A program made the position numbers and the translations under genes. The notes below the pieces were generated by a model, which ran no database searches, had not been told where the DNA came from, and saw nothing but the letters and a program-made list of their open reading frames with translations. Shown in pieces: positions 52,619 through 60,481 of a stretch of DNA of 64,000 bases; positions within the stretch are counted from its first letter, which is position 1; each line of letters opens with the position of its first letter. Source of the stretch: DP-19 sp036496285 (GTDB lineage Bacteria > Desulfobacterota > Binatia > UTPRO1); NCBI GenBank assembly GCA_036496285.1, contig DASXLI010000030.1, positions 62,001-126,000 on the forward strand. The letters run 5' to 3'.

Positions 52619-54244
52619 ATGCGGGCGGGGACGTGGTGGATGATGGCGCTCGCGGCGGCGAACGTCGCGATGGCGCTCGCGGCGTGTCCGACGTACGCGA
52701 CGGTCGCCGACGACGTGCAGCGGGCGGTCGTCCGCGTGCAGCAGGGGCCGCGCCCCGAGGTCGCGGGCGAGCCGATCTCGTCGACGATCCTGCTGCCGGC
52801 GTTCTACGAGAATCGGGGGTTCGAGCCCGCGTGGACGCTGGCCGCGCTCGACTCGCTCCTGCAGGCGATCCGCGACTGCGCGCTCGACGGCCTCGATCCC
52901 GACGACTACCATCTCGCGGCGCTGACGCGCGGGCGTCCCCTGCTCGCCGATCCGGCCGCGCCGGACGAAAAGCGCGCGGCGATCGACCTGATCGCGACCG
53001 ACGCGCTCGTCCGGCTCGGCTACCACGCGCGCTTCGGCAAGGTCGATCAGCAGCGCATCTTCGGCAACTGGAACTTCACCGGCCCGCTCACCGATGCCGA
53101 CCCGCTGGTGCTGATGGCACAAGTGGTTCGCGGCGCGACCGTCGCGCAGGCGATCCAGGACCTCCTTCCGCGCCACCCTTTCTATATCGCCCTCAGGGCG
53201 GCGCTCGCGCGCTACCGGGCGATCGGCGCCGCGGGCGGATGGCAGGCGACTCCGCCGGGGCCGACCATCAAGCCGGGGGCGCGCGACCCGCGGATTCCCG
53301 CGCTCCGCCGACGGCTCGCGGTTGAGGGCGATCTCGCGGACGACGCGGTCACGGACTCGCCCGTGCTCGACCCGACCCTCGTCGCGGCGCTCGCGCGTTT
53401 CCAGACCCGCCACGGCCTCGCGGCCGACGGCGCGCTCGGCGCGGGGACGGTGCGGGCGCTCGACGTGCCCGTCGCGACGCGCATCGATCAGCTGCGCATC
53501 AGCCTCGACCGTGCCCGCGCCGTGATGCACGAGCTGCCGAAGCGCTTCGTGCTGGTGAACGTCGCGGGCTTCACCGTCTACGTCGTCGACGGCGACTGGC
53601 CCGTCTGGGAGTCGCGCGTGGTCGTCGGCAAGCCGTACACGGAGACGCCCATCTTCCGGGCGGAGATGACCTACGTCGTGCTGAACCCGACGTGGACCGT
53701 GCCGCCCGGCATCATCCAGAAGGAGATCCTGCCCGGCATCCGGCGCGACCCCAACTACCTGACGAAGAAGGGCCTCGAGCGGCGCGACGGCCAGATCGTG
53801 CAGCCGGCCGGGCCCAAGAACGCGCTCGGCCGCATCAAGCTGATCTTCCCGAACCCGTACCACGTCTACCTGCACGACACCCCCTCGCGGACGCTCTTTG
53901 CGCAGGAGACGCGCACCTTCAGCCACGGCTGCATCCGGGTGCAGAAGCCCGTCGAGCTGGCGGCGCTCGCGCTCGACGACCCGGGGTGGAGCGGGGAGAA
54001 GCTGGAGGAGGCGATCGCGGGCGGACGGACGCGGACCGTCTCGCTCGCGCGGAAGCTGCCGGTGCTCGTCCTCTACTGGACGGCGACGGTCGGCGAGTCG
54101 GGCCTCGTCTACCTGCTGGACGACCCCTATCGGCGCGATCGGGCGGCGGTCGCCGCCCTCGACGCGCCGTTCAGCTTCCGTAGCCGGCTCGCCCCGGCGC
54201 CCGCCAGGGCGGCGGCTCCGGACGACCCGAACGATGCGAAATGA
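52619..54244 (+). CDS. L,D-transpeptidase of the YcbB/LdtD type
   Basis: 541 aa. Signal peptide (MMALAAANVAMALAACPTYA), a YcbB scaffold domain, a peptidoglycan-binding helix bundle (DPTLVAALARFQTRHGLAAD), and the YkuD catalytic domain with Cys438 in TFSHGCIRVQKP. It forms 3-3 cross-links in peptidoglycan in the periplasm and can replace D,D-transpeptidases under stress or beta-lactams. ATG 52619 lies 2 bp after the cytochrome stop. A second, unrelated-looking L,D-transpeptidase follows at 54301. Confidence 0.94.
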   Translation: MRAGTWWMMALAAANVAMALAACPTYATVADDVQRAVVRVQQGPRPEVAGEPISSTILLPAFYENRGFEPAWTLAALDSLLQAIRDCALDGLDPDDYHLAALTRGRPLLADPAAPDEKRAAIDLIATDALVRLGYHARFGKVDQQRIFGNWNFTGPLTDADPLVLMAQVVRGATVAQAIQDLLPRHPFYIALRAALARYRAIGAAGGWQATPPGPTIKPGARDPRIPALRRRLAVEGDLADDAVTDSPVLDPTLVAALARFQTRHGLAADGALGAGTVRALDVPVATRIDQLRISLDRARAVMHELPKRFVLVNVAGFTVYVVDGDWPVWESRVVVGKPYTETPIFRAEMTYVVLNPTWTVPPGIIQKEILPGIRRDPNYLTKKGLERRDGQIVQPAGPKNALGRIKLIFPNPYHVYLHDTPSRTLFAQETRTFSHGCIRVQKPVELAALALDDPGWSGEKLEEAIAGGRTRTVSLARKLPVLVLYWTATVGESGLVYLLDDPYRRDRAAVAALDAPFSFRSRLAPAPARAAAPDDPNDAK

Positions 54245-54300
54245 CGAGTTGCCCGGTGCCCTCGGGACGGGGTAGGGTCGACGGCGGCGATGGTCATCGT

Positions 54301-54948
54301 GTGAAGAAAAGCCCGTTTTTCCTGGCGTTGGCCCTCGCCATGGTCGGTCTCGCGCCCAGCGCGCGTGCCGGCACGCTGCGTGACAGCGCGAGCGTCACGG
54401 CACCCGGCCTCCGGCCGCAGGTCCTGGCTCTCGCCCTCAAGGCGTACGAGCATGCCCGGCAACTCGGGCAGACCGCCAGCTCGATCGTCACCCTGATCGA
54501 CTACAGCCTGCCTTCGACCGAGCCGCGCCTCTGGGTGCTCGACGTGCGCCGCGGCGCGCTGCTCTTCCACGAGCTCGTCGCGCACGGAAAGCAGAGCGGC
54601 GACGACCTCGCCACGGCGTTCTCCAACCGGCCGGGAAGCCAGCAATCGAGCCTCGGCTCGTTCGTGACCGGCGAAACCTACGCCGGGCGCCACGGACTCT
54701 CGCTGCGCCTGCGCGGTCTCGAGCCCGGCATCAACGACAACGCGGAGGAGCGCGAGATCGTCGTGCACGGCGCGCCCTACGTGAATCCGGCCGCGGCGCG
54801 TGTCCTCGGACGCCTCGGGCGGAGCCAGGGCTGTCCCGCGGTCCGTCCCGAGGTCGCGTCGCGCATCATCCGCACGATCAAGGACGGAACGTTCCTGTTC
54901 GCGTACTACCCCGACCCTGCGCTGCAGGGGTCGTCGTACCTGAACTGA
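54301..54948 (+). CDS. Murein L,D-transpeptidase catalytic-domain family protein (YkuD_2-like)
   Basis: 215 aa. Signal peptide KKSPFFLALALAMVGLAPSA, LWVLDVRRGALLFHELVAHG, FVTGETYAGRHGLSLRLRG, catalytic His in REIVVHGAPYV and Cys178 in RSQGCPAVRPE. This family is distinct from the classic YkuD domain but shares the H..GC motif. Predicted periplasmic, acting on peptidoglycan. GTG 54301 is chosen for the signal peptide; ATG 54241, overlapping the previous stop (ATGA), would add 20 residues. Confidence 0.9.
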   Translation: MKKSPFFLALALAMVGLAPSARAGTLRDSASVTAPGLRPQVLALALKAYEHARQLGQTASSIVTLIDYSLPSTEPRLWVLDVRRGALLFHELVAHGKQSGDDLATAFSNRPGSQQSSLGSFVTGETYAGRHGLSLRLRGLEPGINDNAEEREIVVHGAPYVNPAAARVLGRLGRSQGCPAVRPEVASRIIRTIKDGTFLFAYYPDPALQGSSYLN

Positions 54949-54970
54949 CGCCCCGCTCGCCGGCAGCGCG

Positions 54971-55258
54971 CTAGTCGCGTAGGTACGGCTCGGCCGCCGC
55001 GGGAACCGGCAGGTCCACCTCGTCGACGTAGCACCAGGCCCAGCGCTCGCCCGGCTCGAACGATGCCATCACCGGATGCTGCGTCTGGCGGAAGTGCTTC
55101 GTCGCGTGGCGGTTCGGCGAGTCGTCGCAGCAGCCGACGTGGCCGCAGGTGAGGCACAAGCGGAGATGGACCCATGTCGAGCCCATGCGCAGGCATTCCT
55201 CGCACCCGTCGGCGCTCGGCGGCTTGGGGGTCAGGTGTTTCGTGTGCGGGCAGCTCAT
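54971..55258 (-). CDS. UBP-type zinc finger protein
   Basis: 95 aa. ZnF-UBP pattern CEECLRMGSTWVHLRLCLTC, GHVGCCDDSPNRHATKHF, then QHPVMASFEPGERWAWCYVDE. Nearly complete match to the domain, whose eukaryotic form binds ubiquitin C-termini; bacterial stand-alone copies have no known ligand. ATG 55258. The neighbouring pssA start is upstream of it on the same strand, 16 bp away, so co-transcription is likely. Confidence 0.9.
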   Translation of the reverse strand: MSCPHTKHLTPKPPSADGCEECLRMGSTWVHLRLCLTCGHVGCCDDSPNRHATKHFRQTQHPVMASFEPGERWAWCYVDEVDLPVPAAAEPYLRD

Positions 55259-55274
55259 CGTCGTACCTCGGCGG

Positions 55275-55895
55275 TCATGGTTTCGGGATGTGGATGCGGC
55301 TCACCATGAGCGAGCCGCTCAGCGCGTAGATCGCGACCAATGGATGGAGATGGCCGATCCCCATGTGCCAGCGGCCGCCCCAGACCGACTCGCCGATCGC
55401 GCCACGCCACCAGGCGATCGCGAGGAAGCCCACGATGACCACGCTCGTCGGAATCGGCGTGCCCTCATAGTAGCGTACCTTGCCGGTACCCGCCGAGAGC
55501 GCCGCAGCCGTTACGTTGAAGCGCGCGAGGCGGGCGATGCCGCAGCACACGAACGCGCAGAGCACGAGCGCGTCCCACACGCCGCGCAGGCCGAGCGTGA
55601 AGCCGAGCACCGCGGGCGCGACGCCGAACGACACCACGTCGGCGAGCGAGTCGAGGTCGGCGCCGAAGGCGGACGAGCGGTGCGAGGTGCGCGCCACCAT
55701 GCCGTCGGCGACGTCGAGCACGAGGGCCAGCGGCAGGAGCAGGAAGGCGGCGATCAGGAAGCCATCATGCGGACCGCCCTCGAGGTAGTTGAGGCAGAGG
55801 AAGATGACGCCGGTGCCGCAACTCGCGTTGCCCAGGGTGAGGAAGTCCGCGGGCACGAGCGCCCGCAGGAGCGGACGCGAGGGGAGCGCCTCCAT
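55275..55895 (-). CDS. pssA: CDP-diacylglycerol-serine O-phosphatidyltransferase
   Basis: 206-aa inner-membrane enzyme making phosphatidylserine from CDP-diacylglycerol and serine, first step to phosphatidylethanolamine. CDP-alcohol transferase motif DG..AR........G...D...D is complete: DGMVARTSHRSSAFGADLDS followed by LAD. N-terminal FLTLGNASCGTG and six hydrophobic helices fit PssA type II; the closely related CDP-OH transferases cannot be excluded fully. ATG 55895 (MEALPSRP). Divergent from the Cys-rich gene. Psd decarboxylase is not in the window. Confidence 0.85.
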   Translation of the reverse strand: MEALPSRPLLRALVPADFLTLGNASCGTGVIFLCLNYLEGGPHDGFLIAAFLLLPLALVLDVADGMVARTSHRSSAFGADLDSLADVVSFGVAPAVLGFTLGLRGVWDALVLCAFVCCGIARLARFNVTAAALSAGTGKVRYYEGTPIPTSVVIVGFLAIAWWRGAIGESVWGGRWHMGIGHLHPLVAIYALSGSLMVSRIHIPKP

Positions 55896-56036
55896 CGCCG
55901 CCTGTCTGTAGCGGATGCGCGCCCGAGCGTGAAGTACGGCGCGGCCGGCCGCCCCGGCGCGCCACTGGCGTCCGATCCCGTGGGTCGATACCCTGCCAGT
56001 GGCGACCAGCGATGCGGCCCGGTCGCGGGAGGAACC

Positions 56037-56537
56037 ATGTCGGCGCGTACCCTCGTCCTGATCGTCGCCCTCGCGATGGCATCCTGTGTCGCCGGACCAC
56101 GCGGCGCGGCCGCGGCCGGACCGCGCGGGGCCGCCGTACAGCCCGCCCCTCCGGGTCCCATCGATCTCGTCCGCATCCTCTTCGGCGACTACTCGGGCCT
56201 GTGCCCGCGCGACTACGAGTACTGCCACGGTGGCCGCCATTCGCTGTGCTGCCCGTTCGCTCACGGCTGCTGCGCCGCGGCCGACGGCTCGCCGACGTGC
56301 TGTGTCGCGGCGCCAGGCGCCTACGACTACGGGGCCGGGGGCTACGTGCCGCCGCCTCCGGCCGGGGCGCCCCCGCCGCCTCCGCCCGCCGACGACGACG
56401 GCTACGCCGATCAGCCCGCCGACGACTCGTGTCCGAGCAGCGACCTCACCTGCACGCAGGGCGGGCGGCGGGTGTGCTGCTCGCGCGACGACGGCTGTTG
56501 CGTCGACGCGCACGGCCCGTACTGCTGCCGGCGCTAG
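56037..56537 (+). CDS. Secreted Cys-rich protein with two half-granulin-like units
   Basis: 166 aa with signal or lipoprotein sequence (LVLIVALAMASC). Two units with spacing C-x6-C-x7-CC-x5-CC-x7/8-CC: CPRDYEYC..SLCCPFAHGCC..TCC and CPSSDLTC..RVCCSRDDGCC..YCC, separated by a Pro/Ala-rich linker (PPPPPADDDGYADQPADD). The paired CC runs resemble granulin/epithelin halves. Twenty Cys in units imply disulfide folding in the periplasm or outside. AGGAGG-like GGGAGG before ATG 56037. No known function; the 3' end overlaps the convergent methyltransferase gene by 4 bp (CTAG). Confidence 0.8.
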   Translation: MSARTLVLIVALAMASCVAGPRGAAAAGPRGAAVQPAPPGPIDLVRILFGDYSGLCPRDYEYCHGGRHSLCCPFAHGCCAAADGSPTCCVAAPGAYDYGAGGYVPPPPAGAPPPPPPADDDGYADQPADDSCPSSDLTCTQGGRRVCCSRDDGCCVDAHGPYCCRR

Positions 56538-57280
56538 GCGCGCCGGCAGAGCAGCACCACCTCGTCGACACGCGGATCGGCCGGCAGGCCCGGCTCGAGC
56601 GCCAGCGGCCGCTGCGCCCGGAGCGCGAGCGGCATGATGATGCGGTCGTAGATCTTCATCGCGTGCTCGCGGTGGTGCTCGAGCCACCACATGCCGACGC
56701 GGAGGAGCCACGCGCTGCGCGGTTGCATGCCGTAGGCGGCGCTCCGCTCGAGCGCGATCCCGTGGGTGGCGAGGAGCACGCCGAGCGTCTCCGGCTCGTA
56801 GCGGCGCCGGTGCCCCACGAGGTCGTCGAAGAAGGTCCAGGCCCGCATGTAGAGCGGCAGGGACAGCACGACCGGCGCTCCCGCCTTCGCCACACGGGCG
56901 ATCTCGGCGAGCGCGCGTCCATCGTCGCTCACGTGCTCGACGATGTCGAAGGCGCAGACGAGATCGAAGGTCGCGTCAGCGAAGGGCAGGGCGCCGATCT
57001 CGGCCGCGGTGGGGAGTCCGTCCTCCGCGCGTAGCGCCCGCAGCGCCGGGCGGCTGATGTCGACGAAGTGCGTGCCCGGGAGCGGCAGGCGCGGCCGCAT
57101 GCCGGCGCCGACCTCCAGCCGGCGGCGCGCGGCCGTCGCGAGCGGCGCCAGGAGCGGCCACGTGTTGAAGCGGGGCGGCGGGCGCAGCCGCACGTCGCCC
57201 CACAGGCGGTCGTAGAAGTGCCGGTTGGCGGCGACGTCGCTCGCCGTTCCCGGCTCCTGCTCCCCACGCGACATGGCCAT
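56534..57280 (-). CDS. Class I SAM-dependent methyltransferase
   Basis: 248 aa, Methyltransf_11 type. SAM loop RLEVGAGMRPRLP, GTHFVDISRPAL, ALPFADATFDLVCAFDIVEH and the catalytic-site helix PVVLSLPLYMRAWTFFDDL. The EVGAGMRP loop lacks the usual GxGxG third Gly. The second half (YDRIIMPLALRAQRPL) may bind lipid or quinone head groups. ATG 57280 (or 57274). Divergent from the large Cys-repeat gene across 85 bp. Confidence 0.88.
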   Translation of the reverse strand: MAMSRGEQEPGTASDVAANRHFYDRLWGDVRLRPPPRFNTWPLLAPLATAARRRLEVGAGMRPRLPLPGTHFVDISRPALRALRAEDGLPTAAEIGALPFADATFDLVCAFDIVEHVSDDGRALAEIARVAKAGAPVVLSLPLYMRAWTFFDDLVGHRRRYEPETLGVLLATHGIALERSAAYGMQPRSAWLLRVGMWWLEHHREHAMKIYDRIIMPLALRAQRPLALEPGLPADPRVDEVVLLCRRA

Positions 57281-57319
57281 ATGATTACCGCATCAAAAGC
57301 TGTAGCGCACGCGTATGTA

Positions 57320-57334
57320 CGAACGCGACGTTCG
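57320..57334. promoter_or_regulatory. Inverted repeat CGAACG-CGA-CGTTCG between divergent genes
   Basis: A perfect 6-bp inverted repeat with a 3-bp centre lies between the start codons at 57280 (minus) and 57366 (plus), a place where an operator could act on both genes. The gap between CGAAC and GTTCG is 5 bp, unlike the 4-bp spacing of the Gram-positive LexA box. Candidate only. Confidence 0.3.
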
Positions 57335-57365
57335 GGAGTAGAGGAGGCGTCGAAAGGAGACTGTC

Positions 57366-58691
57366 ATGCAGCTCAAATGGGTTGGGGTCGCGACGTCGCT
57401 GTGGGTCGCGACAGCAATGCTCGGTGCGGTGCCCGCAGGGGCGGGGGGACGCGCCGATCATCTCCTGTGCTATCGGATGACGGACAAGCTCGCCGTCACC
57501 GCGGCGGTCGACATGATCGCCGACCTGCAGCCGCAGTTCACGCAACGCGGCTGCACCATCGTGAAGCCGATCGAGTTCTGCGTGCCGGCGAGCAAGCTGA
57601 ACGTGCAGCCGCCGCCGAACGCAACCGAGGTGTCCGGGCAGCCGCTGCGCCAGGACTACGTCTGCTACCTCGCCAAGTGCGAGAAGAAGTCGATCGCTCC
57701 GGCGAGCCAGCTCATCGCCGACCAGTTCGGCATGCGGCCGGAGAGCGGCTTCAAGGCCGCCAAGATCTGCGTGCCGGCGACCAAGTCGCCCGCCGAGTGC
57801 GGCGCCGCGACGAGCCCGACGTGCGGCGGCACGTGCCCGCCGGGTGAGGTGTGCCATCAGGCTCCCACCGGCGCCGCGGGATGTACCTGCGCGCCGGCGC
57901 CGTGCGGCGGGGCGCCCGACAAGGCGGGCGTCTGCGGCGGCGATTGTCCGGGCGACGAGCTCTGCCGGCCCTCGGCCAACGCCGCGGGCAAGGTGCTGTG
58001 CACCTGCCAGCAGCAGCCGCCGCCACCGTGCGGCCAGAACCCGCTCACCGGGAGCTGCGCCGGCGACTGTGCCGACGCAACGCTCAAGTGCCTGCCCGAC
58101 CCCGATGGGAGCTGCACCTGCCAGCAGCCGCCCGGACCGGGTGATCTCTGCGCTCTCGTTCCGGGAGCTCTGCCCGTCTGCGGCGGCGACTGTCCGAACC
58201 CCGCCGACACCTGCGTCGCCAGCACCGCCGATCCGAACAAGCCCTGCGTGTGCGAGCCCGCGGCCTGCCACCAGGATCCGCTGACGGGCGCCTGCTCCGG
58301 CACCTGTACCGCGGCGGCGGGCGACGGCACCTGCCACCTCGACGCCACGAGCCACCAGTGCACCTGCGGGCCGCCTCCGTGCGCCGTCGATCCGGCGAAC
58401 GGGCAGTGCGGCGGACCGTGCCCCGACGGCGAGACCTGCGCTGCGAATGCGGCGAACCAATGTGGCTGCATCACGCCGTGCGGCTTCAATCAGGACCAGG
58501 TGTGCGGCGGTGGCTGTCCGCCGGGAACGGCCTGCATGGTGCAGGGACAGGAGTGTACGTGCGTGCCGCCGCCGCCGTGCGGCTTCGGCGCCGAGAGCGC
58601 GGGGGCCTGCAGCGGGAGCTGCCCCGCGGGCACGTCGTGCCACACGCAAGCCGCGCCCAAGGGGCTGGCCTGCGTCTGTCGGAACGACTGA
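57366..58691 (+). CDS. Secreted protein: two DUF7450-like modules plus eight Cys-rich repeats
   Basis: 441 aa, signal peptide (WVGVATSLWVATAMLGAVPA). Modules DHLLCYRMTDK..EFCVPASK and DYVCYLAKCEK..DQFG..KICVPATK relate to those in the 6156-7652 protein. From residue 150 follow eight units of pattern C-G-G-x-CPxG-x2-C...C-x-C...C, joined by Pro-rich hinges (QQQPPPPCG, CVPPPPCGF). About 60 Cys in all suggest a heavily disulfide-bonded cell-surface stalk. GAAAGGAGA precedes ATG 57366. A long hairpin follows the stop. Confidence 0.85.
   Translation: MQLKWVGVATSLWVATAMLGAVPAGAGGRADHLLCYRMTDKLAVTAAVDMIADLQPQFTQRGCTIVKPIEFCVPASKLNVQPPPNATEVSGQPLRQDYVCYLAKCEKKSIAPASQLIADQFGMRPESGFKAAKICVPATKSPAECGAATSPTCGGTCPPGEVCHQAPTGAAGCTCAPAPCGGAPDKAGVCGGDCPGDELCRPSANAAGKVLCTCQQQPPPPCGQNPLTGSCAGDCADATLKCLPDPDGSCTCQQPPGPGDLCALVPGALPVCGGDCPNPADTCVASTADPNKPCVCEPAACHQDPLTGACSGTCTAAAGDGTCHLDATSHQCTCGPPPCAVDPANGQCGGPCPDGETCAANAANQCGCITPCGFNQDQVCGGGCPPGTACMVQGQECTCVPPPPCGFGAESAGACSGSCPAGTSCHTQAAPKGLACVCRND
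57822..58688 (+). repeat. Eight degenerate Cys-rich coding repeats
   Basis: Starting at residue 153: TCGGTCPPGEVC, VCGGDCPGDELC, SCAGDCADATLKC, VCGGDCPNPADTC, ACSGTCTAAAGDGTC, QCGGPCPDGETC, VCGGGCPPGTAC, ACSGSCPAGTSC. Each is followed after 7-12 residues by CxC. Unit length varies (about 32-45 aa), so this is protein-level repetition without strong DNA identity. Confidence 0.85.
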
Positions 58692-58708
58692 GCAGTGAAC
58701 GACTGAGC
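58682..58708 (+). repeat. 12-bp direct duplication at the stop codon of the Cys-repeat gene
   Basis: GAACGACTGAGC occurs at 58682-58693 and again at 58697-58708. The first copy contains the stop TGA; the second is non-coding. It looks like a small slippage duplication. Confidence 0.8.
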
Positions 58709-58715
58709 TAGGAGC

Positions 58716-58764
58716 GCCGTGGGGAGCGTTGCCGGCCGTGCGCGGCCGGCACGCTCCCCACGGC
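58716..58764. terminator. Long GC-rich hairpin between convergent genes
   Basis: Left arm 58716-58737 and right arm 58744-58764 pair over about 21 bp with one bulged base, loop GTGCGC; outer stem GCCGTGGGGAGCG with CGCTCCCCACGGC. It lies between the stop at 58691 (plus) and the stop at 58809 (minus), where a bidirectional terminator is expected. There is no T-run, so termination may need Rho or the strong stem may act in mRNA protection. Confidence 0.65.
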
Positions 58765-58808
58765 CCGATCGTCGGCGTCCACTCGGGCTGCATCGCCCGG
58801 GCCCTCCG

Positions 58809-60125
58809 TCAGTTGACCGTGTCGGCGCCGACGCCGGAAAGCGGTGCCGGCTGCGGCCGGACGAGCCGATCGAGCCGCGGCGCGATGCCGACGCGGCGCT
58901 GCAGCGCCACCGCGCCGAAGAAGAGCGCGATGCGCAGACGGGTCACGAGCGAGGGACGCCAGTTGCCGGCGAGCACCGAGATCAACGCCTCGCGGATGTG
59001 GAACGGCGCGTTCGGCCGGAAGAAGAGGTCGCGGAACGGCGGGTCGTAGAAGCCGACCGCGAAGCGTCGGAAGTACTCGTAGCGACGGCGGACGCCGCGC
59101 TCGTAGGCCTCGAAGCTCCGGCGCGAGCAGTCGCCGGCGGCGAGTGCCGCGTGCAGCGCCGCGGCGGCGTCGATCCCCGACTGCATGGCGAGGAGGACGC
59201 CGGTCGAGAAGATCGGATCGAGGAACGCGCCGGCGTCGCCGACCAGGAGCCAGCGGTCGCCGGCGAAGCGGTTGGCGCGATAGGAGTAGTCGGCGTCGAA
59301 GCGCGCCACGCTGACGCGCTTCGCGTTGGCCGTCAGCGTCGCGGCGGTCGGGGTCTCGGCGAGGCAGCGCGCCAGAGTGTCCTCGAGCGAGGCGGCCGTG
59401 CGCTTCGCGTAGACGTCCTTCGGGATCACGACGCCGACGCTCGTCACGGTCGGTGACAGCGGGATGAACCAGAACCAGCCGCGGTCGGGCCGCATGACCA
59501 TGCGGATGTCGCCGCTCCGCCGTCCGTCACGCCGGGCAATGCCCTCGTACTGCGCGTGCACGGCGACGTTCCGCAGCCGCTCATCGAAGCGGCGCTCGCT
59601 GTGGCGGCGCGCGACGAAGCCGGTGCGCCCCGACGCGTCGACGATCGCCGCCGCGCGCGCCTCGTGCGACTGATCGCCGTGCTTGTACTGGACGGTGACG
59701 CCGCCGGTGGTGAAGCTCACGTCGACGGCCTGCGCCGGCTGGCGGACGTCGGCGCCCGTCGCGCGCGCGTGCGTCAGCAGGATCCGGTCGAACTCGTCGC
59801 GCGAGACCTGGTAGGTCTGCGGCCGCGGCGTCTGCGGCGCGACCGAGAAGTCGGCATACTGCTCGACGCTGCCGTCCGACGTGATGAAGCTCGCGCCCCA
59901 CTTGTCGACGAAGCCGGCGGCGGCAATCGCCTGCTCGAGCCCAAGCGTGCGGAAGATCTCGTCGCTCCACGGGAGCTGCGACTCGCCGATGTGGAAGCGC
60001 GGGAACGGGTCGCGCTCGAGGAGGAGCACGCGCCGGCCGTGCTGCGCCAGGCGCGTGGCGGTGGCGGACCCGCCCGGCCCGCCGCCAACGACGATGACGT
60101 CGTAGCTGTCGACCGTCCGCCCCAC
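58809..60125 (-). CDS. FAD-dependent oxidoreductase, tryptophan-halogenase-like
   Basis: 438 aa. FAD dinucleotide loop DVIVVGGGPGGSATATRLAQ, RDPFPRFHIGESQLP, second flavin motif WLLVGDAGAFLDPIFSTGV. The segment GWFWFIPLS matches the WxWxIP signature of flavin-dependent halogenases, and ESQLPW replaces the typical GESL helix. The lysine expected in the halogenase active site is not obvious by eye, so hydroxylase or oxidase chemistry is possible. GTG 60125, 13 bp after the thioredoxin-like stop, makes it third in an operon headed by a peroxiredoxin. No non-ribosomal peptide or polyketide genes nearby. Confidence 0.87.
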   Translation of the reverse strand: MGRTVDSYDVIVVGGGPGGSATATRLAQHGRRVLLLERDPFPRFHIGESQLPWSDEIFRTLGLEQAIAAAGFVDKWGASFITSDGSVEQYADFSVAPQTPRPQTYQVSRDEFDRILLTHARATGADVRQPAQAVDVSFTTGGVTVQYKHGDQSHEARAAAIVDASGRTGFVARRHSERRFDERLRNVAVHAQYEGIARRDGRRSGDIRMVMRPDRGWFWFIPLSPTVTSVGVVIPKDVYAKRTAASLEDTLARCLAETPTAATLTANAKRVSVARFDADYSYRANRFAGDRWLLVGDAGAFLDPIFSTGVLLAMQSGIDAAAALHAALAAGDCSRRSFEAYERGVRRRYEYFRRFAVGFYDPPFRDLFFRPNAPFHIREALISVLAGNWRPSLVTRLRIALFFGAVALQRRVGIAPRLDRLVRPQPAPLSGVGADTVN

Positions 60126-60138
60126 GAGCGCGGACGGC

Positions 60139-60477
60139 TCAGGCCAGTTGCCGGAGCCGGCCGAGCAGCCGCTCGAGCCCGCCGCCGGCGAACGACTTGG
60201 AGCGCTCCCCCGCGATGAAGATCTGGTTGAACGGCAGCACGTCGAGCTCGGCGATCCAGGGGTGCGCCCGCTTGAAGCCGATCAGCCCGCCCTTGTCGAG
60301 GAGGATCTTGCCGAAGCGCACGTGCGCGAACTCGCCGTCGCTCGCGAGGAACGCGCTCAGCTCGTCGGTCCAGGCGCCGCACGCGGGGCAGTCGCTCTTG
60401 CCGAGCATGAGCACGGCGACGGGCGCCTGGAGGAACTCCTCCCAGTTGCGCCCGTCGATCTGCTCCAGAGTGCTCAT
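60139..60477 (-). CDS. Thioredoxin-like protein with CPAC motif
   Basis: 112 aa. Thioredoxin-fold with SDCPACGAWTDEL active site in place of WCGPC, GKILLDKG, LDVLPFNQIFIAGE (cis-Pro likely in VLPF). No signal peptide, cytoplasmic. Four bp downstream of the peroxiredoxin stop, it is a good candidate for its dedicated reductant. ATG 60477. Confidence 0.85.
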   Translation of the reverse strand: MSTLEQIDGRNWEEFLQAPVAVLMLGKSDCPACGAWTDELSAFLASDGEFAHVRFGKILLDKGGLIGFKRAHPWIAELDVLPFNQIFIAGERSKSFAGGGLERLLGRLRQLA

Positions 60478-60481
60478 GCGC

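Noticed and set aside
57320..57334. LexA-type operator
   Set aside because: Half-site spacing is 5 bp rather than 4; no DNA-repair gene is adjacent.
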